Assembly: GCF_000179595.2 (NCBI RefSeq)
Contig: NZ_JH556651.1
Coordinates: 182,510-246,509, forward strand
Direction: 5' to 3'
Source of the DNA: Acetivibrio cellulolyticus CD2
GTDB taxonomy: Bacteria; Bacillota; Clostridia; Acetivibrionales; Acetivibrionaceae
Length of the DNA stretch: 64,000 nt
Shown: positions 34,282 to 42,896 of the stretch, one piece after another
Position numbering within the stretch: the stretch's first letter is position 1
Layout of the letters: every line of letters begins with the position of its first letter
Position numbers and translations under genes: made by a program
The notes under the pieces: generated by a model
Database searches by the model: none
Seen by the model: the letters and a program-made list of their open reading frames with translations, nothing else
What the model was told of the DNA's origin: nothing

Positions 34282-35643
34282 ATGAAAAATTATGATGTAG
34301 TTGTTATTGGTGGGAGTGCAGCTGGTGTAACTGCTGCTGTGACAGTAAGGAGGCAATGTCCAGAAAAAACTATTCTTTTGATAAGGAAAGAAAAGCATGT
34401 GCCTATACCTTGTGGAATACCCTATGTTTTCGGAACTGTAGGAGATCCACAAAAGAATCTTATTCCGGTTGACAATATGCTCCAGAATAGTAAGGTAGAT
34501 AGTATTGTTGGTGAAGTTTTGGATATTCAAAGAGAAGCAAAGGTCATAGATACTGCAGAAGGTGAAAAAATTGGGTATGACAAACTGATAATTGCAACGG
34601 GTTCAATTCCTCTAATTCCGCCATTGCCTGGAGCGGATAAAGGAAATGTTTTTGCTATAAAAAAGGATGTTGCTTATTTGCAAGGAATACTTGATAAGCT
34701 CGGAGAAGCAAAGGATTTATGCATTGTTGGCTGTGGCTTTATAGGTGTTGAAATTGCTGAAGAATGCAGAAAAAAACGTCAGGATATAAATATAAGCATT
34801 GTTGAAATGCAGAGGCATTGTCTCCAGCTTGTTTATGATGTTGAGTTCTGTGAATTGGCTGAAAAGGTTTTAAAAGAGCAAAATATAAATCTTATGTTGG
34901 ATGAAAAGGTGAAGTCACTTGAGGGAAAAGATAAGGTTGAAAGTATAAAGTTAGAAAGCGGACAAGAAATAAAAGCGAATATGGTTATTATGGGCATAGG
35001 TGCTTTTGCAAATATTGAGCTTGCAAAAAAAATTGGTCTTGAAATTGGTCCTATGAAGGGAATTCAGGTTAATCGTTATATGCAGACAAGCGATAAGAAT
35101 ATATTTGCATGTGGTGATTGTGCTGAAAAGATTTCATTCTTTGACGGAAAACCATCAGGCTTAAAACTGGCTTCAATTGCTACAATGGAGGCTCGTATTG
35201 CAGGTGCAAATCTATTTTCTATAAGACGTGTCAACATGGGAGTTATTGGCGTTTATTCTACTGCATTGCAGAATAATGCGTTTGCGTCAGCAGGGCTTAC
35301 AGAATCCCAGGCGTTAGAAAAAGGATATAATATTATTGCTGGTACAGCAGAGGCAATAAACCGTCATCTGGGATCTATGCCGGGAGGTGCTAATTTAAAA
35401 GTAAAACTTGTCTTTGAGGCAGGCAGCAGAATTATTCTTGGTGGACAGGTTTCTGGAGCTTTGAGTGGAGGAGAACTTATAAATACAATAAGTGCGTTTA
35501 TAAATCAAAGAATGACTGCTGACGATATTGCCACCTTCCAGACAGGTACTCATCCAGCTCTAACAGCTTCACCGATAGCCTATCAACTTGTCAATGCTGC
35601 CGAAAATGCAGTTCAACAAATGATTTCAGGGCATACTTGCTGA
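34282..35643 (+). CDS. CoA-disulfide reductase/NADH oxidase-like flavoprotein, 453 aa
   Basis: FAD site GGSAAG (10-15), active-site cysteine at C44 in PIPCGIPY, NAD site IVGCGFIGVEIAEE and the FAD-closing ACGDCAE are all present. Single-cysteine enzymes of this class reduce CoA disulfides, polysulfides or oxygen with NAD(P)H. ATG 34282 follows AAAGGTGG. It sits between the Fur/FeoB remnant and the IscU-like gene, suggesting a role in persulfide or thiol supply to cluster assembly. Confidence 0.88.
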   Translation: MKNYDVVVIGGSAAGVTAAVTVRRQCPEKTILLIRKEKHVPIPCGIPYVFGTVGDPQKNLIPVDNMLQNSKVDSIVGEVLDIQREAKVIDTAEGEKIGYDKLIIATGSIPLIPPLPGADKGNVFAIKKDVAYLQGILDKLGEAKDLCIVGCGFIGVEIAEECRKKRQDINISIVEMQRHCLQLVYDVEFCELAEKVLKEQNINLMLDEKVKSLEGKDKVESIKLESGQEIKANMVIMGIGAFANIELAKKIGLEIGPMKGIQVNRYMQTSDKNIFACGDCAEKISFFDGKPSGLKLASIATMEARIAGANLFSIRRVNMGVIGVYSTALQNNAFASAGLTESQALEKGYNIIAGTAEAINRHLGSMPGGANLKVKLVFEAGSRIILGGQVSGALSGGELINTISAFINQRMTADDIATFQTGTHPALTASPIAYQLVNAAENAVQQMISGHTC

Positions 35644-35704
35644 TGGAATTAAGGGAATTAATGTGCAGGTAACAAATAAAAAATGAAAGCAGGAAGTGGT
35701 TTTA

Positions 35705-36094
35705 GTGTGTAGGGATGAGTATTCGGATATAGTTTTGGAGCATTTTATGTGTCCAAGAAATGTTGGAAGTATGAATGATGCTGATGGAGAAGGTACTTGT
35801 GGAGATCCGGGATGCGGAGATTCTTTGACAATATATATCAAGGTGAAGAATTCTGTAATAGATGAAATAAGCTTTCTTGTATTTGGTTGTGCAGCTGCAA
35901 TTGCTACAAGCAGTATGGCTACTGAGCTTGCTAAAGGCAAGACACTTGAAGAGGCATTAAAAATTACTGATGAAGATGTAATTGAAGCATTGGGAGGCCT
36001 ACCGGAACATAAGAAGCATTGTTCAAACCTTGGTGTAGAGACATTAAAAAAAGCGATTGAGGATTACTATAAGAAGAAAGTTCACAAAGAGTAG
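35705..36094 (+). CDS. IscU/NifU-like Fe-S scaffold protein, 129 aa
   Basis: Start GTG 35705 has GGAAG 8 bases upstream. The three scaffold cysteines are visible: GDPGCGDS (Cys37), FGCAAAIATSS (Cys62) and KKHCSNLG (Cys106), and the Asp beside the first is conserved. It assembles transient Fe-S clusters. No sulfur transferase lies next to it. A paralogue at 49076 has the same plan but TMGDPKCGD. Confidence 0.92.
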   Translation: MCRDEYSDIVLEHFMCPRNVGSMNDADGEGTCGDPGCGDSLTIYIKVKNSVIDEISFLVFGCAAAIATSSMATELAKGKTLEEALKITDEDVIEALGGLPEHKKHCSNLGVETLKKAIEDYYKKKVHKE

Positions 36095-36146
36095 ACTATA
36101 GATATTTTATAGTAAAAGTATAGGTATAAATAAGATATATTTTTAT

Positions 36147-36184
36147 GAATTAACAAAGCAGTTTATAAACTGCTTTGTTAATTC
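36147..36184. terminator. 38-bp perfect palindromic terminator
   Basis: GAATTAACAAAGCAGTTTA and its complement meet at TA|TA (36147-36184). It lies between the IscU-like gene and the convergent ilv remnant, so it probably works both ways. Confidence 0.7.
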
Positions 36185-36226
36185 AAATAGCATTAAATGT
36201 ATAAAATTAGCTGTGCTTTAAGGCAA

Positions 36227-36589
36227 TTAGACCTCAATAATTCCAAAGGGTTCAAGCATATTAATAAAGGCTTTAGACTTATCTGTGTGCCCCATTGTTC
36301 CCATACCTCCTGAGGAGATGAAAGTTGATGGTGATTGTACTCTGTAATAATTTGCAGCACAAATCTGATTTTGTCCTACTTCAGTTGTTATAATGGCGTT
36401 GTTGCCTGCAATTTCAGATAGTTTTGACAGAAGAAAAGGTGGATTAATAGTATCTGAATTTACTGAAAAGCTTAAGTCTTGCGTATGTTTTTCTTTTAAA
36501 CTTTTTAGTTTTTCAACCCAATTAAATATATCAGCTGATTCTAGATCAAGTGCTTTTATGATGGCTTGTGAGCCCGCTAGCTTAATTCT
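36227..36589 (-). pseudogene. Acetolactate synthase (ilvB/ilvN) remnant
   Basis: The minus strand, 120 open codons without a start, gives LSEIAGNNAIITTEVGQNQ and STFISSGGMGTMG, the TPP-domain start of IlvB, then jumps in frame to AFINMLEPFGIIEV, which resembles the IlvN tail. The TPP-binding C-terminal part is missing. A TAA at 36590-36592 blocks its 5' side. The gap to 36800 is AT-rich and empty. Confidence 0.7.
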
Positions 36590-36799
36590 TTAGTACCCCC
36601 CTTGAAAATTTAAACATTTACATATACTAAAGCTTATAGTTTGAAATATTTAAAATTCATATATAATAATATACTATACCTTGCAAGGGTATATAAGTTA
36701 ATAATATTTTGAGCAAATGTCATAAATAATATTGGTTTTAAATTAAGTGCTATTGACAAATATATGGTTTTAAATGTGTTTGCTGATAATAATTTTATA

Positions 36800-36837
36800 T
36801 TGACGAAACTTAAATTGATAAATATAATGGGCATATG
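36800..36837 (+). promoter_or_regulatory. Shared-operator promoter of the thioredoxin-like gene
   Basis: TTGACG (36800-36805), 17-base spacer, perfect TATAAT (36823-36828), then GGGCATATG directly at 36829. Only the downstream half-site is recognisable. Confidence 0.65.
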
Positions 36838-36858
36838 TATAAATAAGGAGGGGTTTTT

Positions 36859-37206
36859 GTGTTTGATATTAGTGTTGAGCAAATAACAGATGCTTTGGAA
36901 GTAGAGAGGTTGATTGAAAATTCGAATAAGCTTGTAATATGTGCAGGAAGATGGGATCCAATGTGTATACCGGTTTATAGGGCTATGGAGCAAATCATAA
37001 AAGATGGTCAGTTTCAAGATACTTTACTGAGAGTGATTGAGTTTGACAGTGAAGCTGCAAGCAAAATACGTGGTTTAGAAGAATGTAAGCACTTTAGAGG
37101 ATTGCCGTTTACAGTTTATTTTCTAAATGGTAAGGTGGTATGTGCAACCGCTAGTATTCAGTCTAGACAGCAGATTGAGGAAAATATTAAAAAATATTTG
37201 TACTAA
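36859..37206 (+). CDS. Monothiol thioredoxin-like protein, 115 aa
   Basis: GTG 36859 follows AAGGAGG. The thioredoxin fold is clear (LVICAGRWDPMCIPVYRAM, then FRGLPFTVYFLNGKVV with the cis-proline region), but the redox site is WDPMC, a single cysteine rather than CxxC. Such monothiol proteins act as glutaredoxin-like or bacilliredoxin-like reductants or cluster carriers. It forms an operon with the small NifX-like gene 20 bases downstream. Confidence 0.75.
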   Translation: MFDISVEQITDALEVERLIENSNKLVICAGRWDPMCIPVYRAMEQIIKDGQFQDTLLRVIEFDSEAASKIRGLEECKHFRGLPFTVYFLNGKVVCATASIQSRQQIEENIKKYLY

Positions 37207-37226
37207 GGTGCACTTAAGGGGATACT

Positions 37227-37538
37227 ATGAGGACTAGAATTGCTATACCTGTAAAAAATGATAAATTAGTAGAAGAGTTGTTATATTGCGAAAGTATGCT
37301 TATATATTTGGTTGATGATGGTAATATTATAAGTAAGGAGATCAGGTTATTGCAAGTAAGAAATATAGATATGTTAATTGATGCTTTGAAGGGATTTGGA
37401 ATTAACCTATTAGTAGCTAATCATATATGTGAAGATGTTAGAATTAAATTAAACAATAAACAAATAGGTGTAATTTGCAAAAGTAACAATAATCCTGATG
37501 AAATAGTTGGAGAATACATAAAGTATATTAAATATTAA
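37227..37538 (+). CDS. Short NifX-like protein, 103 aa
   Basis: AAGGGG precedes ATG 37227. The start TRIAIPVKNDKLVEELLYCE and the alternating strand-helix pattern match the NifX/MTH1175 fold, but the loop HFGR and the glycine-rich GGMG of the other copies are missing. It may be a divergent partner or a decaying paralogue. Cotranscribed with the thioredoxin-like gene. Confidence 0.6.
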   Translation: MRTRIAIPVKNDKLVEELLYCESMLIYLVDDGNIISKEIRLLQVRNIDMLIDALKGFGINLLVANHICEDVRIKLNNKQIGVICKSNNNPDEIVGEYIKYIKY

Positions 37539-37573
37539 AATAAAACGTGATACAATTGCACAATATTGCACAA

Positions 37574-37635
37574 TTGACATATGTTTGCAAGGATGATAAC
37601 ATAAATTACATTGGGCAATAGCTCATAATATTTAA
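37574..37635 (+). promoter_or_regulatory. Shared-operator promoter of the metal ABC operon
   Basis: TTGACA (37574-37579), TAACAT (37597-37602), then TTGGGCAATAGCTCATAATATT (37611-37632). It is nearly identical to the promoter at 16135 in its -10 context and operator, although the intervening sequence differs, so the operator is what is conserved. Confidence 0.78.
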
Positions 37636-37785
37636 GCCATGAATATTCTTTATTAAGTTTTTAAGGTTGCTATTAATTTGGAAAGTTGGGACTTTAAAGA
37701 ACTTGATAAAGAATTTGTGCTTTTTGAAATAAACAGATTTGAGACTTGCTTAAAACAGATTAGATACTAAAGAGAGGAATAAAAA

Positions 37786-38661
37786 ATGAAAAAAATTGTA
37801 TGTGCAGTTTTGCTATTAGTATGTATTGCACTTTCAGGATGCAGAGGGCAAAATACAATGCAAGCTGACTCCTCTAAAATACAAGTCGCAGTTTCTATAG
37901 TTCCACAGGTCGAATTTGTAAAGGCTGTTGGGGGAGAATTTGTTGAGGTTGTGGCAATGGTTCCTCCAGGTAAAAGTACCGAAAATTATGCACCAACGCC
38001 TCAGGAAATTGAGAAGTTCAGTAATTCGGCTTTATATTTTTCTATTGGTGTTCCAACGGAAATTTCAAATATTCTACCAAAAGATGGAGCGTTAAATAAA
38101 GATTTAAAAATAGTAAAATTAAATGATGAGGTAAAAAAAGTTTTTCCGGAAAGGGAGTTTTCTCCAGGTAGTAGAGATCCTCATATATGGCTGTCTCCTA
38201 AAAGAGTAAAGGTTATGGTGAAAATTATATCGGAGGAGCTTTCAAAAATTGATTCAAAGAATAAAGCCTTTTATGAAAAAAATGCCTTAGAATACAGTAA
38301 TAAACTTGATGAACTGGATAAACAGACAAAAGAGTCGCTTTCCAACTTAAAGAATAAGAATTTTATAATATATCATCCGGCTTTGGGTTACTTCGCTGAT
38401 GACTACGGATTAACTATGCTTTCGCTTGAAGAAGAAGGCAAGAGTGCCACTGCAAAGGATTTTGAGCAAAAAATAAGTGAAGCAAAAAAGCAGGGAATCA
38501 AGGTGATATTTTATCAGGCCGAAATGGATAGCAAGCAAGCTAAGGTTTTTGCAGAAGAATTAAAGGGTAGTGCAGAACAGATATTCCCTCTTGCTCCCGA
38601 TTACATTGAGAATTTGAAAAAGACTGTTAATATTTTTGTTAGAGTTCTTAATAAACAATGA
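37786..38661 (+). CDS. Metal ABC transporter substrate-binding lipoprotein, 291 aa
   Basis: Signal peptide with lipobox LSGC (Cys19), then the TroA/ZnuA fold: AVSIVPQVEFVKAVGG, NYAPTPQEIEKF, DPHIWLSPKRVKV (metal-binding His) and FYQAEMDSKQ. There is no His-rich loop, unlike the second copy at 55.2 kb. It captures Zn2+, Mn2+ or Fe2+ outside the membrane. First gene of a complete binding protein-ATPase-permease operon. Confidence 0.9.
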   Translation: MKKIVCAVLLLVCIALSGCRGQNTMQADSSKIQVAVSIVPQVEFVKAVGGEFVEVVAMVPPGKSTENYAPTPQEIEKFSNSALYFSIGVPTEISNILPKDGALNKDLKIVKLNDEVKKVFPEREFSPGSRDPHIWLSPKRVKVMVKIISEELSKIDSKNKAFYEKNALEYSNKLDELDKQTKESLSNLKNKNFIIYHPALGYFADDYGLTMLSLEEEGKSATAKDFEQKISEAKKQGIKVIFYQAEMDSKQAKVFAEELKGSAEQIFPLAPDYIENLKKTVNIFVRVLNKQ

Positions 38662-38668
38662 GGTGTCT

Positions 38669-39439
38669 ATGAATACTATAGTTCAAATTAAAGATTTGAG
38701 TGTGTTTTATGAAGACACATGTGCCTTGGAAAATATAAACCTTAACATTAATGGAGGAGATTTTCTTGGCATTATTGGACCAAACGGAGGCGGTAAAACT
38801 ACGCTTCTAAAGTCTATATTAGGTTTTATTGCTCCATCAGAAGGTTCAATTAGTATACAGGGTAATAGTAATTTTCATTCAAAAATTAAGGTGGGATATG
38901 TTCCGCAGCATACGGTTTTTGATCGTAATTTCCCTATAAAGGTGCTTGATGTAATATTAATGGGTTTGTTAAATGATAAAAACTTATTTTTAAGAAGATT
39001 TTCAAATAAAGAAAAAGAAGCTGCTTTATGTGTGATGGAACAGGTAGGTATCAGTGAATTAAAGAATAGACAGATAGGGCAGCTTTCAGGTGGGCAGCTG
39101 CAAAAGGTATTATTATCTCGTACACTGTTGCAAAAACCAGATTTGATACTTATGGATGAGCCGACTGCAAGTATGGATACTGGATCGAGAGCAAGAATAT
39201 ATGAAATTATAAAAGCTTTAAATAAAGAAATGACTATTGTTGTTGTAACTCATGATACAAGTTTCATTTCGTCTTATGTTAAAACTATAGCGTGTCTGAA
39301 CAAAAAGCTGTTTTATCACGGCAATCCGGTTTTAGATGAGTCTGTTGTCGAACAGGTTTTTGGATGTCCAGTAGATATTCTAGCACATGGGATTCCACAC
39401 AGAGTGTTGAAAGAACATGGAGATGAGCAAAATGTTTAG
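38669..39439 (+). CDS. Metal ABC transporter ATP-binding protein, 256 aa
   Basis: Start at ATG 38669, after GAGGTG and next to the stop of the binding protein. Walker A GPNGGGKT, signature LSGGQLQKVLLSR, Walker B LILMDEP and switch VVVTHD are intact. The product powers import through the membrane component. The reading frame is also open 11 codons upstream without a ribosome site. Confidence 0.93.
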   Translation: MNTIVQIKDLSVFYEDTCALENINLNINGGDFLGIIGPNGGGKTTLLKSILGFIAPSEGSISIQGNSNFHSKIKVGYVPQHTVFDRNFPIKVLDVILMGLLNDKNLFLRRFSNKEKEAALCVMEQVGISELKNRQIGQLSGGQLQKVLLSRTLLQKPDLILMDEPTASMDTGSRARIYEIIKALNKEMTIVVVTHDTSFISSYVKTIACLNKKLFYHGNPVLDESVVEQVFGCPVDILAHGIPHRVLKEHGDEQNV

Positions 39440-40268
39440 TTCAATTTTGGAATACGGTTTTATTCAAAATGCATTTATAGCGTCAATCCTTTCAAGTATT
39501 GCATGTGGGATTATTGGAACAATAATCATAGAAAAGAAGCTCGTTATGATGAGCGGCGGTATAGCTCACACTGCATTTGGCGGTGTTGGAATGGGATATT
39601 TCCTAAAAATAGAACCTATTATAGGGGCGTTGATTTTCTCGCTTTTATCTTCATTGGGTATTGCAAAACTTCATAGAAAATCAAATACGCAAACAGATAT
39701 TCTTATGGGATTATTCTGGTCAGTTGGCATGGCGGCAGGGATTCTTTTTATTGCCTTTACCCCTGGTTATCCACCAGATATGTCATCCTACCTTTTTGGG
39801 GATATTTTAACTGTCACAAGATTTGATTTATTATTGATGCTTATATTAGATAGTATTATTATTTTATTGACTGTGTTTTTATTCAATGCACTAGTGGCGT
39901 ATATGTTTGATGAGGAATTCCTTAAGGCAAATGGCATTAAAATTTGGTATTTTGATTATTTAGTTTTTGCCATGATTGCTGTAACAGTAGTTCTTCTTAT
40001 ACGTGAAGTAGGGATTATTCTTATACTTGCTTTGCTTACCGCTCCGGCTGCAATTGCAAAGCTTTTTACAAAAGATTTAAAGACCATAATGTTTTTGTCG
40101 TGTATACTAGGAATGTTTTTTAGCATTGCAGGTTTGTGGATATCTTATGAAATAAGAATCGCTTCTGGTGCTGCTATTATAATGGTATGTGGGATATCTT
40201 ATTTAATTGCCACAATGGTACTAAAAAAACTAAAAGTAAAAGTAAAAGTTAAAGAGAATAAGGCTTAA
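39432..40268 (+). CDS. Metal ABC transporter permease, 278 aa
   Basis: The ZnuB/MntB-type membrane protein has about seven to eight helices, the motif GGIAHTAFGGVGMGYF and a polar tail KKLKVKVKV. I prefer ATG 39432, 9 bases after GGAG (39419-39422); ATG 39417 and 39423 are in frame and may also be used. It overlaps the ATPase gene slightly. Confidence 0.9.
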   Translation: MFSSILEYGFIQNAFIASILSSIACGIIGTIIIEKKLVMMSGGIAHTAFGGVGMGYFLKIEPIIGALIFSLLSSLGIAKLHRKSNTQTDILMGLFWSVGMAAGILFIAFTPGYPPDMSSYLFGDILTVTRFDLLLMLILDSIIILLTVFLFNALVAYMFDEEFLKANGIKIWYFDYLVFAMIAVTVVLLIREVGIILILALLTAPAAIAKLFTKDLKTIMFLSCILGMFFSIAGLWISYEIRIASGAAIIMVCGISYLIATMVLKKLKVKVKVKENKA

Positions 40269-40352
40269 TAATTTTGAGGGTATAGGAATTTATAGAAACA
40301 CTAGTTTTTGTAAATCCTTATATTGGGTGGATTACCTTAATCGAATGAAATA

Positions 40353-40395
40353 AAGCGAAGGATTTAATTTTGATACTGCAGTAAATCCTTCGCTT
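40353..40395 (+). terminator. Rho-independent terminator of the metal ABC operon
   Basis: AAGCGAAGGATTTA pairs exactly with TAAATCCTTCGCTT across a 15-base loop. It is placed between the permease gene and the convergent remnant at 40423. Confidence 0.75.
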
Positions 40396-40422
40396 ATAAA
40401 TGGCATAAAATAAGATGATTTT

Positions 40423-40690
40423 CTACTTCTCCAATGCATCAACAAGTTTTTGCAAAGGTTCTTTTATTGAACCGAATCCAACAGTTTTTGTGGTTGCGTA
40501 CTCTTTTATTAACATGTTTGAATCAGGCAGTTTGTCACTAATGGTTTTTTCTATATCTTTTTTTTTAACTTCCAAATCCAGCAATTCTTTAAAGGTTGTG
40601 TTTCCATGTATTGTTTTTTCTGAGTTATCAATTTTTTTGTGTAATAGTTTTTCCTTCAATTGGGCAGAAATCTCTAAATATAACTTGGGA
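40423..40690 (-). pseudogene. Unidentified C-terminal remnant
   Basis: The minus strand encodes a lysine-rich tail including TTFKELLDLEVKKKDIEKTI and GSIKEPLQKLVDALEK. I vaguely associate this pattern with C-termini of membrane redox proteins of Clostridia, but cannot name it. The upstream part is lost at the junction with the permease fragment at about 40690. Confidence 0.35.
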
Positions 40691-41215
40691 TAACACTCTA
40701 GAGATGCTGTCAGTAATTCCACCGATTTTTATATTATTGGGTCTTTTGGATGTATGGGTACAAAGAGAAACAATGATTAGGCTTATGGGTGAGAAGTCAG
40801 GGATAATAGGAGTTACAATTGCATTTCTTCTTGGGTCAGCTATAGCTGGGCTATTATATGCTGTTTTTCCGGTTGCTGGCGTGCTTCTAAAGAAAGGAAG
40901 CAAATTTTCTAATGTGCTTATTTTTATCGGAGCTTGGTCAACAAAAAAATACCTTTACTATTGTTTGAGGCTTCGGCAATTGGTTGGAAGTTTATGCTTA
41001 CAAGGTTTCTTGTAGATATTCCTGGCATTGCTATAATAGCTTATTTAACTGAAAAACTTATGAACAAATCTGAAAAAGAATTGGTTTATCAAAATGTAAG
41101 TAAATATTCTGGCGTTGCCCCAATTACTTATAGTTCAGGTCAAAAGGTCAAACAATTGGAAAATCGTCAGGGCAATAGAACCCTTTACGGTATTTTCCAC
41201 CTTTTAGCCATATAA
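40681..41215 (+). pseudogene. DUF318/COG0701-type permease, frameshifted
   Basis: NITWDNTLEMLSVIPPIFILLGLLDVWV and GSAIAGLLYAVFPVAGVLL are a permease of the DUF318 type. Near 40945 a run of seven A residues shifts the frame; dropping one A restores FIGAWSTTKIPLLLFEASAIGW, then KFMLTRFLVDIPGIAIIAYL. So the gene is nearly whole except for its start, which is fused to the preceding remnant. A homopolymer sequencing error is possible. Confidence 0.6.
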
Positions 41216-42697
41216 TACTTGAGAGGAATTCACAAGTCTTCTACCTATCAGCTCAGAAATAGGTCCATGACCGCCACAAATGATGCACGGTTTTTTATTC
41301 CTTTTTTCGATATTTTCAATAAGACTAAAAATCTGATTTCTTATCTCTGTAGCTTTCCGGGAGTCAACATTGACACTTCCCATAAGGTATGGTGCAAGAG
41401 AATTGAACTCTGCTCTTTCAGGGGAAAATCCATTAATATTAACAAGATTATCTCCGGTGATTACAATACCGTATTTTCTACATACAAAAATCATCTCACC
41501 ATAAAGATGACCTCCACTGCCCTCAAATGCTTCAAAGACAAGGTTATCAATTTTGAAATCCCCTATATGTAAAAGTTCATCATGCACTTCAGGTGTATTG
41601 CTGTCTATAATTTCGAATCTATTGGTATTGGGTGGTGTATATCCTGAAATGATTCGGCTCAACTTACTATATCCTAAATGCAAATCATTATTTTCTCGGT
41701 AATCTGGAATACCTATATTCTGCCTATACAAACTGTCAGCACTCTTTTTATTGAGACAGATTTTTACGTCTTCGAGTTTCGACAGAAGACCACAATGATC
41801 AACGTCAGCGTGTGTGATATATATTTTTTTGCTTCGTTTATTCCAATCTTGAAATAGTTGATTGAAAATATTGAACATTTCATCTGCATAAATAGCATAA
41901 CCTGTATCAACTAGCACAAGCTCATCCGTTGTGACAAAAATATACGTATTGCTACCACATGGCGGTTGAATACTGTACAAAGTGATGGAATCATTAATTT
42001 TAACTTTTTCAATATCCGCTTTGAAATCACTGCCCTTATGTTTACTTATAAAATATGCAAACCTGCGAATATAACCAAATACTTTATCCGGATTCTCACC
42101 CTTGCCTTGAAGCATCTGTAAAACCCTATTAGACTCTGAAATAAACTCCATTGTTTTTTCTATAGTTAGGTCCAAGAGCTTCTGCATCTCATTTGCAAGT
42201 CGAATATAAAAAATTGTATTATCCAAGTTTTTTTCTGAATCGTTATAATCAAGAATATCAATCTGATAAAGCTCACTAATATCATCAAGAAGCAATTTAA
42301 TTATCTTTGGATTCTCAATTAACAGTCCCATTTTAAAATTTTGATACAAAGTGCTATTAGTACTTGAGTTTATATATGAGATATTTATATCATATCTATC
42401 AAGGATTTTAAGTACCGGCAACACCGCCCCAGTTGTATCAGGGATTTTAATCTCAACAACAATAACATTAATTTCTGAAATTTTATTGTTGATGTAGCCA
42501 ACGCTTTCTAATTCTTTCCCTATTTCATCAAGGTTTTCATCTGATGCTTCTACATCAATAAAAAGTGTGTGAAGATCAACTGCCTTATTATAGCTAACAC
42601 GAACAATATTTCCACTATTTTTTGCAATGATTTTTGATGCAAGCAGAAATGCACCAGTTTTATCCGGCATGCTAGTAACATAAGATTTTCTCGTCAT
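41204..42697 (-). CDS. ACT-domain and MBL-fold protein, 497 aa
   Basis: Start ATG 42697 follows GAGGTG. Residues 1 to about 155 hold two ACT-like modules (SYVTSMPDKTGAFLLASKI, then VEIKIPDTTGAVLPVLKIL), which bind small ligands such as amino acids. The C-terminal half is a metallo-beta-lactamase fold with VLVDTGY, ITHADVDHCG and ITGDNLVNING. The combination suggests a ligand-regulated hydrolase or oxidoreductase. No neighbour points to a substrate. Confidence 0.75.
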   Translation of the reverse strand: MTRKSYVTSMPDKTGAFLLASKIIAKNSGNIVRVSYNKAVDLHTLFIDVEASDENLDEIGKELESVGYINNKISEINVIVVEIKIPDTTGAVLPVLKILDRYDINISYINSSTNSTLYQNFKMGLLIENPKIIKLLLDDISELYQIDILDYNDSEKNLDNTIFYIRLANEMQKLLDLTIEKTMEFISESNRVLQMLQGKGENPDKVFGYIRRFAYFISKHKGSDFKADIEKVKINDSITLYSIQPPCGSNTYIFVTTDELVLVDTGYAIYADEMFNIFNQLFQDWNKRSKKIYITHADVDHCGLLSKLEDVKICLNKKSADSLYRQNIGIPDYRENNDLHLGYSKLSRIISGYTPPNTNRFEIIDSNTPEVHDELLHIGDFKIDNLVFEAFEGSGGHLYGEMIFVCRKYGIVITGDNLVNINGFSPERAEFNSLAPYLMGSVNVDSRKATEIRNQIFSLIENIEKRNKKPCIICGGHGPISELIGRRLVNSSQVLYG

Positions 42698-42896
42698 ACT
42701 ACACCTCAATTTTATGACCAATTACAGTTACTAGTAATCGTAATTGGTTATATATAATAAATTCTTAATAAAAATGAAACAATTGCATAATAGCTTATTA
42801 GTTCAATAGTATATTTTAAAAACTCATAAGTCAAGAAAGAGTAATAATACAATAATGAACCTAAAATCTGTATATGAAACAATTCAAAAATTGTTA

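Noticed and set aside
36634-37017. 127-codon minus-strand ORF over the 36.8-kb promoter
   Set aside because: Lies antisense to the thioredoxin-like gene and its promoter, with low-complexity Ile/Leu/Asn composition; a shadow frame.
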